The notes: generated by a model not told the origin, from the sequence alone. Positions 1-12,020 are shown, numbered from the stretch's first letter. The stretch is DNA of 64,000 nt from Udeniomyces pyricola (GCA_039545295.1 BCIK01000003.1:1358721-1422720); one strand, 5' to 3'. Made by a program: numbers and translations.

Positions 1-176
1 CAGGCCGCTGCCTCCTCCGCTTCGGTTGCTTCTCAGCAGGCTGCTGCTTCGTCCGCTTCGGTCGCCTCCCAGCAGGCTGCTGCTTCGTCCGCCTCAGTTG
101 CCAGCGTTGCCGCTCAGGTCTCGGCTTCTCTTGCCAGCGTTGCTTCTCAAGCGTCGTCTTCTGTCACCCCTGTCGC
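1..176 (+). repeat. Ser/Ala-rich linker coded by short tandem repeats
   Basis: The first exon fragment encodes repeated S-A-S-V-A-S-Q-Q-A-A-A-S-type units. The DNA is a degenerate tandem repeat of about 36 bases (gcttcgtccgcttcggtcgcctcccagcaggct-like). It is a low-complexity spacer ahead of the first visible WSC domain. Confidence 0.7.
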
Positions 177-3100
177 GTGAGTCTACACTTCAGGCCAACA
201 TTCTCGCTATGACTTCATCCTGACCATCTTCCTTCATCAATCCACCAGTTCATCTGCCGCCGCTCTGGCCTCGCCTTACGTTGCCATCGCTGGCCTCATC
301 GCCGAGGGAAGCACCGGCCGAGCCCTCACCGGATCCTCGACCAGCTCCTCGTCCATGACCCCTGCCGTCTGCGCCTCTTACTGCTCTAAGCTTGGTTACG
401 TCCTTTCCGGTACTGAGTGAGTACTAGCTCTTCAGTGTTTGCGGTTTGTATCAACCACGACCACGACTGACCCATCCATCTCGATATCTTTCCAGGTACT
501 CGTCCGAGTGCTACTGCGGCAACTCGTTCTCCAACGGCGCTTCTTTGTCGACTACCTCATCTAACTCGCCCACTCCTTGCTCGGGTGACTCCACTCAGAC
601 CTGCGGAGCCGGCAGCGCTCTCAGCATCGTCTACGACTCTTCCAAGACCACCCTTGCCGCCATCTCTGCTGGTGCCGCTGGCGCTTCCTCGTCGGTGGCT
701 GCTGCTTCGTCTGTCGTCTCATCTGCCGCTGCCTCAGCCTCGTCTGCCGCTACTGCTGTCCTCCCCACCGGTTATGCGCTCTTCTCTGGCCTCCTTACTG
801 AGGGATCCACTGGCCGAGCTCTCACTGGCTACTCGACTTCGTCTTCGTCCATGACCCCGGCCCTTTGTGCTTCGACTTGCGCCAACAAGGGTTTCGCTCT
901 TTCCGGAACCGAGTACTCGTCTGAGTGGTACGTTTTTATGAATTTTCTTACCTGATTTTTACCGTCTTGAGCCCGTCCTCATCACCCCTTCGCGTTGTTT
1001 TCATTAATTCCTACAGCTACTGCGGTAACTCGTTGTCTAACGGTGCCGCCTCTAACCTGCTCTCGTCGAACTCGGGCATGCCCTGCTCTGGAGACGCTAC
1101 CCAGACCTGCGGAGGATCCAGCGCCTTGACCATCGTCTACAACTCGGCTCTCTTCTCCTCGTCGCTCGTCGCTATTGGCGGTGCTGCCTCTTCCGCCTCG
1201 TCTGTCGCCGCTGCTGCTTCGTCGGCCGCTTCCTCTGTCGCTTCCGTCGCGAGCTCCGCTGTCTCGTCTGCTGCTGCTGCCGCCTCCTCTGCCGCGACGT
1301 CTGGATCTGGACTCGCCTTTGGAACCCTCCCCTCTGGTTTCGCTACCATCGGCAGCCTCCTTGCCGAGGGATCTAGTGGCCGAGCTCTTACTGGCACCTC
1401 CACCTCTTCCAGCTCGATGACTCCCGCCACTTGTGCCTCGTTCTGCTCTGCCGCTGGTTACGCTATCTCCGGAACTGAGTACTCATCTGAGTGGTGAGTG
1501 GTCTTTCATTCCGTCTCTGGTCTCGCAGTTCAGTCGTTAATCAGTTTTGCGTCTCGCCTCCTCTCTTTCCTAGCTACTGTGGCAATGGTCTTTCCAACGG
1601 TGCTTCGGCCTCCACTTTCTCGACTAACTCGGCCATGGCTTGCTCGGGCGACAAGACCCTCACCTGTGGTGGACCCTCGGCCCTCTCGATTGTCTACGAC
1701 TCGTCCAAGGTCACTTCGTCGCTCGTTCTGATCGGTGGAGCCGCTGCTTCGTCCGCCACCTCGTCTGCTGCTGCTGCCGCTTCATCCGCTGCTACCTCTG
1801 GATCTGGACTCGTCTTTGGAACCCTTCCCTCTGGTTTCAGCAGCATCGGCAACCTCGTCGCTGAGGGATCTAGTGGCCGAGCTCTTACTGGCACCTCCAC
1901 TTCGTCCAGCTCGATGACTCCCGCCACTTGTGCCTCGTTCTGCTCTGCTGCTGGCTACGCCATCTCGGCTACCGAGTACTCGTCCGAGTGGTGCGCATCG
2001 TTTCATTTTCCCCGGTATTCGATTTGGGTTCGGTTTATACTAATTTCGTTGCCTGTGTCTACCATACTATAGCTACTGCGGCAACGGCCTCTCCAACGGC
2101 GCCTCGGTCTCGACTCTTTCGACCAACTCGCCCATGGCCTGCTCTGGCGACAAGACCCTCACCTGCGGTGGACCCTCGGCTCTCTCGATCGTCTACGACT
2201 CGTCCAAGGTCACCTCGTCGCTCGTCTTGATTGGCGGTGCTGCTTCTTCGTCCGCCACCTCATCTGCTGCTGCTGCCGCCTCCTCCGCTGCTGTCTCGTT
2301 CGGAACCCTTCCCGCTGGCTTCAAGGCTGCCTCTTCCGGTCTTGTCGCTGAGGGAACCTCGGGCCGAGCTCTTACCGGTGCCTCGACTTCGTCCAGCTCC
2401 ATGACTCCTGCTGTCTGTGCCTCGTACTGCTCCAACCTTGGCTACGGTATCAGTGGAACCGAGTAAGTGTCAATTTCTATCAGACCATCTTTCACTGTTT
2501 CTTTCTGACTCATCCCTCATCTCTTTTGTAGGTACTCCACCGAGTGCTTCTGTGGCAACACTCTCTCCAATGGTGCCTCCCTCGGCGTTCTCTCTACCCA
2601 GGGCTCCATGGCTTGCTCCGGTGACAAGACCCTTACTTGCGGTGGACCCAACGGTCTTTCCATCATCTACGACTCGTCGCTCTTCAACTCTGACCTCTCG
2701 TCCAAGGGAACTGCCGCTTCGTCTTCCGCTGCCGCTTCGTCTTCCGCTGCCGCCTCTTCCGCTGCCGCTTCGTCTTCCGCTTCGGCTTCTGCCACTTCGT
2801 CTGCCGCCGCCTCGTCTGGAACTTCTGTCACGCTTTCCAACGGCTTTGCCACTGACGGCAGCTGCGTTTCCGAGATCGACGGTCGACTCATGAAGGATGC
2901 TGGATTCTGTGAGCATCTTCTTATCTCTCTCGCCTGGTACTGTTCTGTCCGCTCGTCGTATCACTGACTCATGCCACTTATCGTCACCCTTTCTAGCGAG
3001 CGATGTCATGACCTACGACCTTTGCACCAACTTCTGCTTCAAGGCTGGCTTCTCGCAGGCCGGTGTCGAGTGGGGTCGAGAGTGGTGAGTACTTAGCCGC

Positions 3101-3759
3101 AGTCGGGAACCTAGACTCCTTCTGGTCCTTGGCTGATCTTGTCTCTCTCTCCCACCTCCTTCCCCCCCTACTTTCTCAGCTACTGCTCCTCCTCTGTCAA
3201 CCTTAACACTGTCATTCCCTCTGGCCAGTGCAACACTCCCTGCTCCGGTGACGCCACCAAGATCTGCGGTGGACCCCAGGCCCTCATGATCTTCACCTCG
3301 ACCAAGGATGTCTCCTCTACCCCCGTTCTCTCCAACGGCTGGACCGGCGCCAACCTCTGCCTCGCTGACGGCATCAATGGTGCTCGAACCTTTGCCAGTG
3401 CTTCTTTCTCCGACTCGGCCATGACCCAGGAGATGTGCACCCAGGGTTGCTCTGACCGGGGCTTCTCTCAGGCCGGCATGGAGTACGTCTTCTGTCTTTC
3501 ACGATCTTGAGCTTCACCTTCGCCCTAGACGACTTAACTAACTTCTTTCGTCATTCTCTTGCTTTACAGGTACGCTACTCAGTGCTTCTGCGCTAGCGGA
3601 GTTGATTTGACCGCTGCTACCAAGTCGAGCAACTGCAACATGGCCTGCGGTGGTGATCAAACCGAGGTCTGTGGTGGTGGAAACGCCCTTACCGTCTTTG
3701 TCGCTCCGTCGTCCAAGCGATCCGTCCGAAAGCGCCTTGCTTCTTTGATCAAGAACTAG
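1..3759 (+). CDS. Secreted multi-WSC-domain protein, 3' part (5' end outside window)
   Basis: This is the C-terminal part of a protein built from seven WSC modules, cysteine-rich putative carbohydrate-binding domains found in fungal wall sensors and secreted wall-associated enzymes. Each module has an acidic-Gly-Arg-Ala-Leu start, an M-T-P-x-x-C-A helix, YCGN and a C-S-G-D-x-T-x-T-C-G-G block. Most modules are separated by Ser/Ala-rich linkers that are probably O-mannosylated. Proposed exons: 1-176, 249-416, 496-927, 1017-1493, 1574-1990, 2073-2462, 2532-2908, 2997-3084, 3180-3482, 3570-3759. All joins keep frame, and correct splicing restores Cys at the domain core (SSEC-YCGN) where unspliced reading gives Trp. 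No transmembrane segment or kinase domain follows the last WSC; the protein ends in a short basic tail (KRSVRKRLASLIKN). I therefore favour a secreted wall protein over a WSC stress sensor. Anything upstream of base 1, such as a catalytic domain or signal peptide, is unseen. Confidence 0.9.
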
Positions 3760-4499
3760 ATAATGCCTTCGTATCTCCCTCTTCCCTCTGTTTTGTTTCT
3801 TTTTTGTCATTTTGCTGTGTTTAAACTATTGTCCTGGCTTGCCCTTTCCCTTGGTCTCTGTGTCATTTCCTCTCTCAACTCCGCTATCTCTGTCTCTTGC
3901 TCTCCTATCTGCATGTGTCTTGTGTCTTCTCTGTCTCCGCGTCTCTCTTTCCATCTTATCGCACTCTCAATCAAACTATAAACTTCCACCACTCTCCTTA
4001 ACCACGTTTTCTCTCTCCCTCCATGTGCCGACGGGCCTCAGACTGCCAACCCGTTCCGGTCGTCCACTCCTTTAGCTTTTCCCTTCTATCTTCTTTTTCC
4101 AATTTTTCACTTTTTTTCGTTCATGTAGAACGTGTTTGTATCCTTCCACCCCCCTTTCTTTTCCGCTTATGGGCCTGTCTCCGGGTGCTATTGCTGAACA
4201 AATACAATGGCTTTGGTCCGTTGAAATGAACAGTTCGATCTCTTGTTTGATCTGCATATGCGAGTGGATAGTTGCCATGGATCTACATGTCATTCGATTT
4301 GTCAATAGTGAACATCGACAGAGCAAACCGAAAGCGTTGTGTCATGTCGGTCAATGACTTCAATAGCTCTCTGAGAAAAAAGGGGTCCGTTTCCCATTTC
4401 TTTCGTCACTCAATCATTGTGCTCCGCTTGGTAAAAGTCATCAACCGATGCATCGCTACAAATGTCCAAAGGATGATCCCAAAAGGATCCCGCCATGCA
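3760..4499. other. Convergent intergenic region
   Basis: This lies between the 3' ends of the WSC gene and the minus-strand gene at 4500-6438. The plus strand is very pyrimidine-rich up to about 4180. I see no ORF with coding character and no RNA gene. It should hold both 3' UTRs. Confidence 0.6.
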
Positions 4500-6438
4500 T
4501 CACAAAAACTTGCCCTGCTCCTGCAATTCTCTCTGCTTCTTTGTATTCGTCATGACCTTCTTCCATTCCTCCTCCTGCTGTCTCCTGGCCAACTCTTCAT
4601 CTCTCCGTTGCGCGTCCAACTGACGCTCGTACTCTGACGTCTCCTTCTTGACTTTCCGGCCTTGACCAAGTTGTTTCGACTGGGGTTTCTCTTGGTCCGC
4701 TCGACGTTGAACGTTTCTCCACGCCAACAACCTCTCGATCCTGACCGTCTCTGGTTCGTACGACGCTTCATACCCAGCCGCTGGTTCTTGACCCTCGCCC
4801 CCGATGAACATCCTCTTCAACACCTCGACGTCGACATCGATATCCCCGTTCTGACTGATTCCAGCCTCATCAAACTCTCCTCTGACCCTGGCCAACTCGT
4901 CCGCTTTGCCGCTCAAATCAGTCTTCAAGCCTTCGCCTCGCCAGCCTCGGGCCCAGAGTTCGGACCAGACTCGACGATTTTCCTCAATTCGGGCCTCGAG
5001 ATCCTTGCCGATCGTCTCGGCGAACGACCGGTCCTGATATTCGGGCAAGTGATCCGTCAGACGTGACCAGAGCGTCGGCGTGAGGAGATGATACGCATGC
5101 GCATTCGTCGGGGACCGAGCGCAGACGGGTGCTTCTTCATCGGCGTCGAGGTGGTTGGAAAGGGAAGAAGAGGGCTCTTCTTCGGGAGCTAAGGCGGTTC
5201 CGTCGGATAGGTTTGGTTTGGAAAGTTCGGTGGGGGAAGCACCCTTGGTGAGGGGTCGAGAGAGATGCTTGAGGATCCAGGCGGCAACGATGTGGGGTGC
5301 GATAGGAACGACCTTGTCGGCTTTGGGATCCGCAGCGAAACGGCTGTGGAGAGTAAATAGGGCAGAGAGCGTGTTTATGAAGCAGGCAGGAATGGAGATA
5401 ATAACAACAAAACAGGAGAAATTAGATAAACATTGGAAACAGGGTAATTTACTGGGGTTTTTTTTTTTTTTTCAACCCAATACGGAAAGAAAAGAGCTAG
5501 AAGATGGTAAATCAAGAGACAGACCCGACTTACGCCAACGCTTTACCAATCGTCTTCAATTCTCTCCCGTCAGCAAACCATTCCCAAGCCCATCTTCTGT
5601 ATTTCGACCGCTGCTCGTCACCGAATGACTGCTGTTTCTTCTGCTGTTCTTGTTTGGCCAAGTAAGCTTTGTATTGTTCTTGCTCGGTTGGGCTGTATGC
5701 GGCCCCGGCTCTCGCTACGGGGACAGGAGGAGGAGGGCCCGGTCGACCGCGTTCGGGAGGGACTCCACCTCGACGAATCGTCGCGGCTCGAGCAGCCGTC
5801 GACATCAAAGGAAGTGTCATCTCTCGTTTGTCGGGATGAACGTTGAGAGGAACGGTGGAGATTTTAGAGTAGGTGGTCGATTTCTTGCCAGGAGAACGAC
5901 GGGCCAGACGCGACGAAGGGGGGAGACCGAGTTGGACGAGGTCGGCGTCGTATCGGGACAGTTTTGGCCGGGATGGTTGAGATGTTTGGGGTGACTGGGA
6001 CGGTTTCATTCGAGTTGGGGGAGAAGGGTTCATTGGGCTGTATTTGGGTGGTGCGGGCGTGGATGCTGAAGATGATGATGAGGCTGGTGGTCTTGAGGAC
6101 GAAGAGCCAGACGAGGAAGACGATGACGGTATCCGGGGTGGTCGGCTTTCCAACGAGGCATTGGAAGAGTGAGAGGTGATTGACGATGGTTTGTTGGATG
6201 AAGGCTTTGAGGTAGGTTTGGGTTTTGAGGATGGACGGTCGATGAAGGGGTTGGCGAGTGTCGGTCTTGGCGAAGACGAAGACGATGAAGACGACGACGA
6301 AGCGGCGGCATGAGCAGCGGCTGTCCTTGGGGTTGGTCGGATTCGGATAGATCTTTGGAGGGTAGGATGAGTAGCGGATGGCGAGGCTGCAGTCTTGATG
6401 GAAGCCTTGAGAGAAGATGTGGAGGCTGATAAGAGCAT
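4500..6438 (-). CDS. Unrecognised protein, probable mitochondrial presequence and C-terminal coiled coil
   Basis: Two exons, 6438-5534 and 5343-4500, joined by GTAAGT...ccacag, give about 582 residues. The first ~45 residues (MLLSASTSSLKASIKTAASP...) lack acidic residues and are rich in Ser, Ala, Lys and Arg, like a mitochondrial targeting sequence. Residues ~50-200 are Ser/Pro-rich and disordered. A conserved-looking stretch spans the intron: a Trp-rich segment (RRWAWEWFADGRELKTIGKA) followed by IAPHIVAAWILKHL. The C-terminus is a charged coiled coil (YERQLDAQRRDEELARRQQ). I do not recognise the family. A mitochondrial translation or respiratory-assembly factor is only a guess from the presequence. 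It shares a 330-bp divergent promoter with RPB9. The start is the first ATG of the ORF. Confidence 0.75.
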
Positions 6439-6767
6439 GGTGGATGGTGGATGGTGATGATGAATGCGGAATGTGTGGATGAGTTTGGAATTTGGACGCG
6501 TGGATATATGCGCTTGCCAGTGGTGTGTTTATATATTTATACATTCATATATCTATATAATTATATATCATATTTATATATCGATATATTTATATATAAA
6601 AATATTCTTATATATTCGTTCATCTCCTGGCTTGACGATTTGAGAATATTCAATTTAACCGAAAAGAACCAACGAAATCTAATATCCCATTTCCATCCGC
6701 CTTGATCACCGCATCAGCGCAAGCAGCACCCAACCACAACCACCACCACCGCCCAATCCTCCTCACC
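6439..6767. promoter_or_regulatory. Divergent promoter, AT-rich core
   Basis: Start codons of the minus-strand gene (6438) and RPB9 (6768) face away from each other across 329 bp. The centre (about 6530-6610) is a run of TATATA/ATATAT steps, unusually AT-rich for this GC-balanced window, so it is a plausible shared nucleosome-depleted, TATA-like core. The part next to RPB9 is CA/CCA-rich, consistent with a 5' UTR. Confidence 0.5.
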
Positions 6768-7906
6768 ATGGCACCCGTCAAGCAGGCTTCCACCTACAAG
6801 TACTGCAGGCAATGGTACATCCATCCGTCTTGTCTCCATCAGCTCCATAATCACCCACTCACCCATCTCATCCATCCTCCTTCTCCTTCCCTTCTTGACT
6901 TGGTTTCCGCCCTTCTCTCAACCACTCAGCAACAACCTGCTTTATCCCAAAGTAAGCAAACCCCAAAGTTGGCTCCTTTCCTCACCTTTCAAATACAAGC
7001 TTGTCCTCACCGTTCATCTATCTGTCTAAACCTCGGATAGGCCGACGTTCACCGCAAAGTTTTGCTCCGGGCGTGCCGGAACTGCCCGTACGAGGAGGAC
7101 GCCGAGATTGGACAGGTCGTTTACCGAAACGATCTGCTCACCATCACAAAGTCAGCTTTCATTCGTCCTTTTCTTGATGGCATACATCTTGAGAAATCGA
7201 TCAAGTAGGCCTTAGAGAGGCACTGGAGCCATAGGGGACATTCCTCAGTTCTTGACGACGCGTACTCAATTGGCGTTCTCCCCTCCCCCGGCTTTGCTCG
7301 CCGCTCTTCTCCTTTCATCTCTCGTTCATTCCATAGAGAACAAGCCGGAGTGACGGATGACCTACAAACGGACCCAACGCTGGTGAGCGTTCTCAACTTT
7401 CGTAGATTGTGGGATCTCAGGTGTCTTCAATTGCGTAACGCTTCCAGCTCACATCCGTTCCTGCCCTCCTGACAGCCACGGTCAAATATCACGTGTCCTC
7501 ATTGTTCAGCAGAGCAGTTAGTCTCTTCACTGATTTATCATATATGCCTACGTGTATCCTTGACAAACCAGAGCTGGTGTGCCGTTGATCGACCGGACTG
7601 CTTGATTTAAACCCAACATGTCGATTCTCCCTCCTCCTCCCTTCTCCTCTCCTTCCACTCATTTGTGCTTTTCCTTGATCAGAGCCGTCTTCTATCAAGA
7701 TCAATCAAAACGACACGAGGTCCGTCAAGGCCATGGAGCTCGGTTGTGGTGATGAGGTGATGGACGTGAAGAGAGGAACTGACTGAGTAGTGACTGACGC
7801 GTGATTGAGTTTCTTCTTGCTGGCCTTGTAGACTCGAATGACTCTCTTTTATGTATGCATCACCTGCGCCAGATCTTTTACGGACCCTGGCCTGAACAGA
7901 CGTTAG
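6768..7906 (+). CDS. RPB9: RNA polymerase II subunit RPB9
   Basis: This small zinc-ribbon subunit of RNA polymerase II acts in start-site choice, elongation and fidelity. Exons 6768-6814, 6930-6951, 7041-7150, 7337-7382, 7476-7516, 7683-7719 and 7832-7906 give 125 residues, close to yeast Rpb9 (122). The first ribbon has YKYCRQCNNLLYPK and CRNC, and the QVVYRNDLLT stretch is characteristic. The linker contains QTDPTLPRS, and the second ribbon has CPHC and CITC with RMTLFYVC. All eight zinc-ligand Cys are present. Exon 2 is only 22 nt, yet it carries the second Cys of the first zinc pair together with the NNLLYPK motif, and phases match on both sides. The protein ends early (PGLNRR), a little shorter than the yeast tail. 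Confidence 0.95.
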
Positions 7907-8533
7907 ACTCTCCTCGCTTATGGCGTTCCTTATTCTGGATGAGGGAAAGGGGGCTGGCGGCTTCGGAGTGATGGCGATGTGTTTTGGTTTAGAGCGCTTT
8001 GGATGAACGATCATCGAGCCGCGTGTACGATTGGTGTTTTCTTTTTTTTTGTTCGTTTAGTTTCGGGTGTGTGCTCATGGATGGACGTATCGGATATGAT
8101 GGCAATTTGTACTTGGTGTGAGGAATGTGATGGCTAGGTATGAGGAATGTGATGGCTAGGTATGATAGATCGAGTTGAGCATGCAGTCTGTAGTACAATG
8201 TACATCGGGATCATCAACATATATGTGCATGACATATTTTCTGTTCCAAAAGGCGGGATAGCCTTTGATGCTGATGATGATGATATAACTCAGTCCAGAA
8301 TGATGACTCAAATTTCATTGATTCAATACACTACACCATATATATTCTGCGATATATATATATTCAACCAAATCCAACCAATATCCATCGGCCAATTCAA
8401 CGGCACTCATGCTCGATACTCACCACCGCCATCGCCATCCCATCCCTACTCGCCCCATCAGTCTTCCTCGTCCTTACGTCCCTCCCGTTTCCTCTCCCTC
8501 TCTCGTCTTGGCCCGTTCGATCCCTCCCGAGTT
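7907..8533. other. Intergenic region between RPB9 and the acid phosphatase gene
   Basis: This should hold the RPB9 3' UTR and the promoter of the following gene. It contains a perfect 22-bp tandem duplication at 8121-8164 and TATATA stretches near 8339-8365. The last ~150 bases are C/T-rich, as in many fungal 5' leaders. I see no separate gene. Confidence 0.5.
8121..8164. repeat. 22-bp perfect direct repeat, two copies
   Basis: The unit beginning aggaatgtgatggctaggta occurs twice back to back (8121-8142 and 8143-8164). It lies in the intergenic region, with no ORF or known element attached, so it is probably a recent slippage duplication. Confidence 0.85.
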
Positions 8534-11240
8534 ATGTCATCCGTTACCCCCGCAACAGTTCCTGCAGCGCCTCCCCTGGTAGGTCCAGGGGTCTCTCGCT
8601 TTATCCCTTCGCCCTTCTACCCGGCGCCCCATCTCCAGCTCCAACAAGTCCTCATCCTCTCTCGCCACGGCGAACGCACGCCCGTGCGTGCTCGGATGAC
8701 GGATGTCTTCCCTCAACGGTGGTATCTCTGTCACGTCGGCAGACAGTTTGATGCTGCCGTGTTGGAAGCGACGGGAGAGAAGGGCATGCTCGCGGTGACT
8801 CGGGGGATCGACGTCCCGAGGGGATCGAAAGTAGGCGTCAAGGAGGGAGAGTGCCTCCTCGGAGAGCTCACCGACAAAGGGAGGGAAACGACGTTAGCTC
8901 TCGGTCAATCGCTCAGGAAGCTCTACGTCGACGAGTAAGGCCCGCCATACCCATAGCTTCGGGTTCAGATGGAAAGCGCTGGGCACGTCAGACTGTCGTC
9001 GCCGTTGACCGGCGTTGTTCTGTTGTTAACCGGTAGCTAGTGTTGTTAGTCACTCATCATCATCATCTGGCATATACCCTTGAATTTTTATTTTGTTTTC
9101 TCTTCACTCTCCTGCTTCCCCACTAGGCTTGGCTTCCTGCCCCCGACGCCTAACCCGGCGGACCTCTACTTCCGGTACGTGCCTTTGCTGCTCCCTTACC
9201 GACCGCGTACGATGGCTTGCTTGTTTCCCGATCTCTACCCCCTTCAGCCCTAGTGTTTGGTCATGACGTCAACGCGAGCAGAGCGTTGATTTTCTTCTCT
9301 TTCTTCTTCGACTCCGTTTCGATCTTTTCTGTTTTACATATATATATATATCAAAACATTGTTTCGAATCCCATCTGTCTTTGTCCTTGTACGTACTTCC
9401 TCTCAAAAGATCGACCAACATGCCTCGGACCGTCGAATCCCTTCAACAAATCATCGCCGGTCTTTACCCTCTTCCCACGCGAACCTCCCCCAACCATGCC
9501 TGGCGACCCGAGATCATGACGCGTAACATGTCAGAAGAATCCCTCCTCCCCAACACATTTGCCTGCCGTCGACTGCGACACCTCGACAAGCAGTTTGCCC
9601 GGGCCGCTGCGCTAGCCTGGAACGAGAGCTTGAAGCCGCTCGATGGAAGGATTGGCAAGTATATCGGGGGTGCCCCCGTCAGGGTCGATGGCTCGCCGGC
9701 CGCGTCAGGAATTATGTGAGTAAATTGGTTTCATACTATGATTCTTTTAGGGCTCATCATCGGGTACTATGGTGAGCATGGGGAGGGAAACAATCAACGA
9801 GCAGATGGCTTGCCATCTCCATCTCATTTGCTCAGCTCTTATCATACTCTCTTTTGACCTGAAATCCTTTCTTCTCTGTTCTCCCTCCCCTTATCCCCCC
9901 CCCTCCCCCCGCCCTTTTCATTCTCTGTCCCTGACTACTTTCTCTCACTCATCTAGGGACACAGTTCGAGCCGCTGAAGCCAACTGTATCCCTATTCCGG
10001 CAGAATTCAAAGATCCTGAAGTTCGAGGTAGGTTTGCCCTGTTGCGCAGCATTGTTTGCCTCACCCCTCTCCTTCCTAAATAAGCATCCCTTATAAAACC
10101 CCCTTTCTTTGCCTTCACCGCCCTCTCCCTCATCTTATCCTACTTCATATCTTTTCTCAATCCTTGCACACTCACAAAGATACCCTTGAGAACGCCATCT
10201 GCACCGAATGGTTCGGCGGTTACAAGTCCAAAGAAGTCCGAACCCTCGCTATGGGTCGTCTCCTTTCGGATCTCCGGCATGAGATGTCGGAAGCCATTGC
10301 CGCTGGCGGAACCTCGTCTGGATCAGCAGGAGGAGTCGGTGGGAGTGGTGGGGGCGGTGGGGTAGGAGGAAAGGGGAGAGGAAAGAAATTGGCCGTTTAT
10401 GCCTGTCACGATACGACGCTCGCGGCCGTCTTGGGATCGTTGGATGTCTTTGATCATCGTTGGCCAGGTGCGTTGGTTCTTCTTTCCTTTTCTTTTTTTT
10501 TTCCTGCGTTTTGGACAGATCCCGCCCCTTCTTTTGTCTCACCAGGAGAAAGAATACAAGAGAGGGAGAGAGGAGAGCCCGTACCGAATTGAACAACCTT
10601 TATCCTATCCAGATGATATCATCTTTCATCCTGGCTCACGTTTCCTTCCTTCCTTCCACTCTTTTCTTTTTTTTCGACTCCCCTTGTTCCCCCTTTTTTT
10701 CCTACTCACTCATCTACGTCTTACGTTCCCCCTTTTATAGACTTCACCGCCCACATCAGTTTCGAGCTCTTTTCGACGTCTCAACCCCCTCACCAGGCGT
10801 TCTGGTCCAGCTGGTTCAGTAAACAAACCGGCCCGGCTCATTGTTCGTCTCTCTCTCTCTCTCCCTCTTTCTTCCCTTCTCCTTCTTCCACATTTCTTTG
10901 TCTTCCTCCTTTTCTTTTCTCTCGTCTTCTTTGTCTCTCTTCGTTTATTCGATGTCACCGTTGGCATCTAAGTCTCGTTGATTTCCCCCGCCCCAGTTGA
11001 ATAACTCAACACCCCCTCCCCCCCCCCTCCCGTTCCCTTGTACTTTTATTTCCTCTCCAATCATCTCCTTCAGATGTTCGCCTGCGGTATCAGAATAAGC
11101 CCCTCATCCTCCCCGCCTGCAGTCAGCCAGGCGACCACCTCGAAGGCGCACCGGAGCTCTGCTCGTTTGAGGCGTTCGCTCGTGCCGTCGAGAAGATCAC
11201 GCCCGCCGATTGGACGAGGGCGTGTGAGGCGGAGGATTGA
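8534..11240 (+). CDS. Histidine acid phosphatase (HP2 branch), intracellular type
   Basis: This is a phosphomonoesterase of the histidine phosphatase superfamily. Exons 8534-8934, 9127-9174, 9410-9715, 9957-10027, 10180-10467, 10741-10842 and 11074-11240 give 460 residues. The catalytic RHGERTPVR is near residue 50, and the distal catalytic pair is in YACHDTTLAAVLGSLDVFD in exon 5. A Gly/Ser-rich insert (GGVGGSGGGGGVGGKGRGKK) directly precedes that second motif. No signal peptide is visible, so this resembles the intracellular or lysophosphatidic-acid phosphatase-like members more than secreted phytase or Pho5-type enzymes. The substrate cannot be read from the sequence. The donor after exon 6 (GTTCGT) is weak but gives the correct HYVRLRYQNKPL joint. 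Confidence 0.88.
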
Positions 11241-12020
11241 TCTGGGATTGGGGCCGGGGTCGATGGATGGAGTCGATGATGGGATGGGATGGGATGGGAA
11301 AGAGTTGGTCCGAGGTTTTCGTTTTGTTGTTGTTGTTCTTTTCTTCTGCTTTTTTGGATCATGAAATCCGGCTTTGCGCCCTCCTCCCCCTTCTTCACCT
11401 CCCTTCCGCCGCGTTTCTTCACTTGGGTTGTCAGAGGGTGCACGAGGCTGAAGGAATCCGAGAGATCAACAGATTGAGAGGGACGATGGAGTCGGGTGAA
11501 CGTTGAACTCTCGGCATGCAGATGATATATGATCCCATGATGGAACGGTTCAAGGTTTCAAAGCGCTCGGACAGGTCCAGGTCACAGTCTTGTCGACAGC
11601 GTGATTTATACGGAAAGAGGAAGGTTGAGGGGGAAGGGGGGGAATAGGAGATCATCTTTTCTCCTTGGTTCACTCCCACTTCCTGCTCAACAGACACGTT
11701 GGGTCATTTCTGTTGTGATATAGATGTGTGTGTGTGTGTGTATATGGATGTGTGTCTTCGAAAGTTTCTTCGACCCCCGAAAGGCGTCTTTCTTCTCTCC
11801 CACCTCGGTCTGTGCCCCCCCCCCCCTTCCTCTTGTCTACCTTCTCCCTTGATTCATCTCTCCTTCCCCTTGCAACGTTCTCTCTCTCTCTTCCAACTCA
11901 AGTCGACTTCCATCCATCAATCCTCTCTACCCTCTCAGCCCCTCAGCCCCCCCCCCTTCCCCACATACATAGCGTTTCGTGAAAAACACCGTTGTTTCCA
12001 CGGGACGTATTCCTCCGTTC
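11241..12020. other. Convergent intergenic region
   Basis: This lies between the 3' ends of the acid phosphatase (+) and GPI11 (-) genes. It contains a GGGAT repeat near 11280, a short GT repeat (about 11727-11740) and a long CT-rich tract with C runs (11815-11960). I found no coding exon. Confidence 0.55.

Noticed and set aside
1137..1430. Antisense open frames opposite the WSC exons (also 1694-1927, 2193-2435, 2667-2891)
   Set aside because: Mirror images of Ser/Ala-rich coding DNA; the sense strand has WSC motifs and consistent splice sites.
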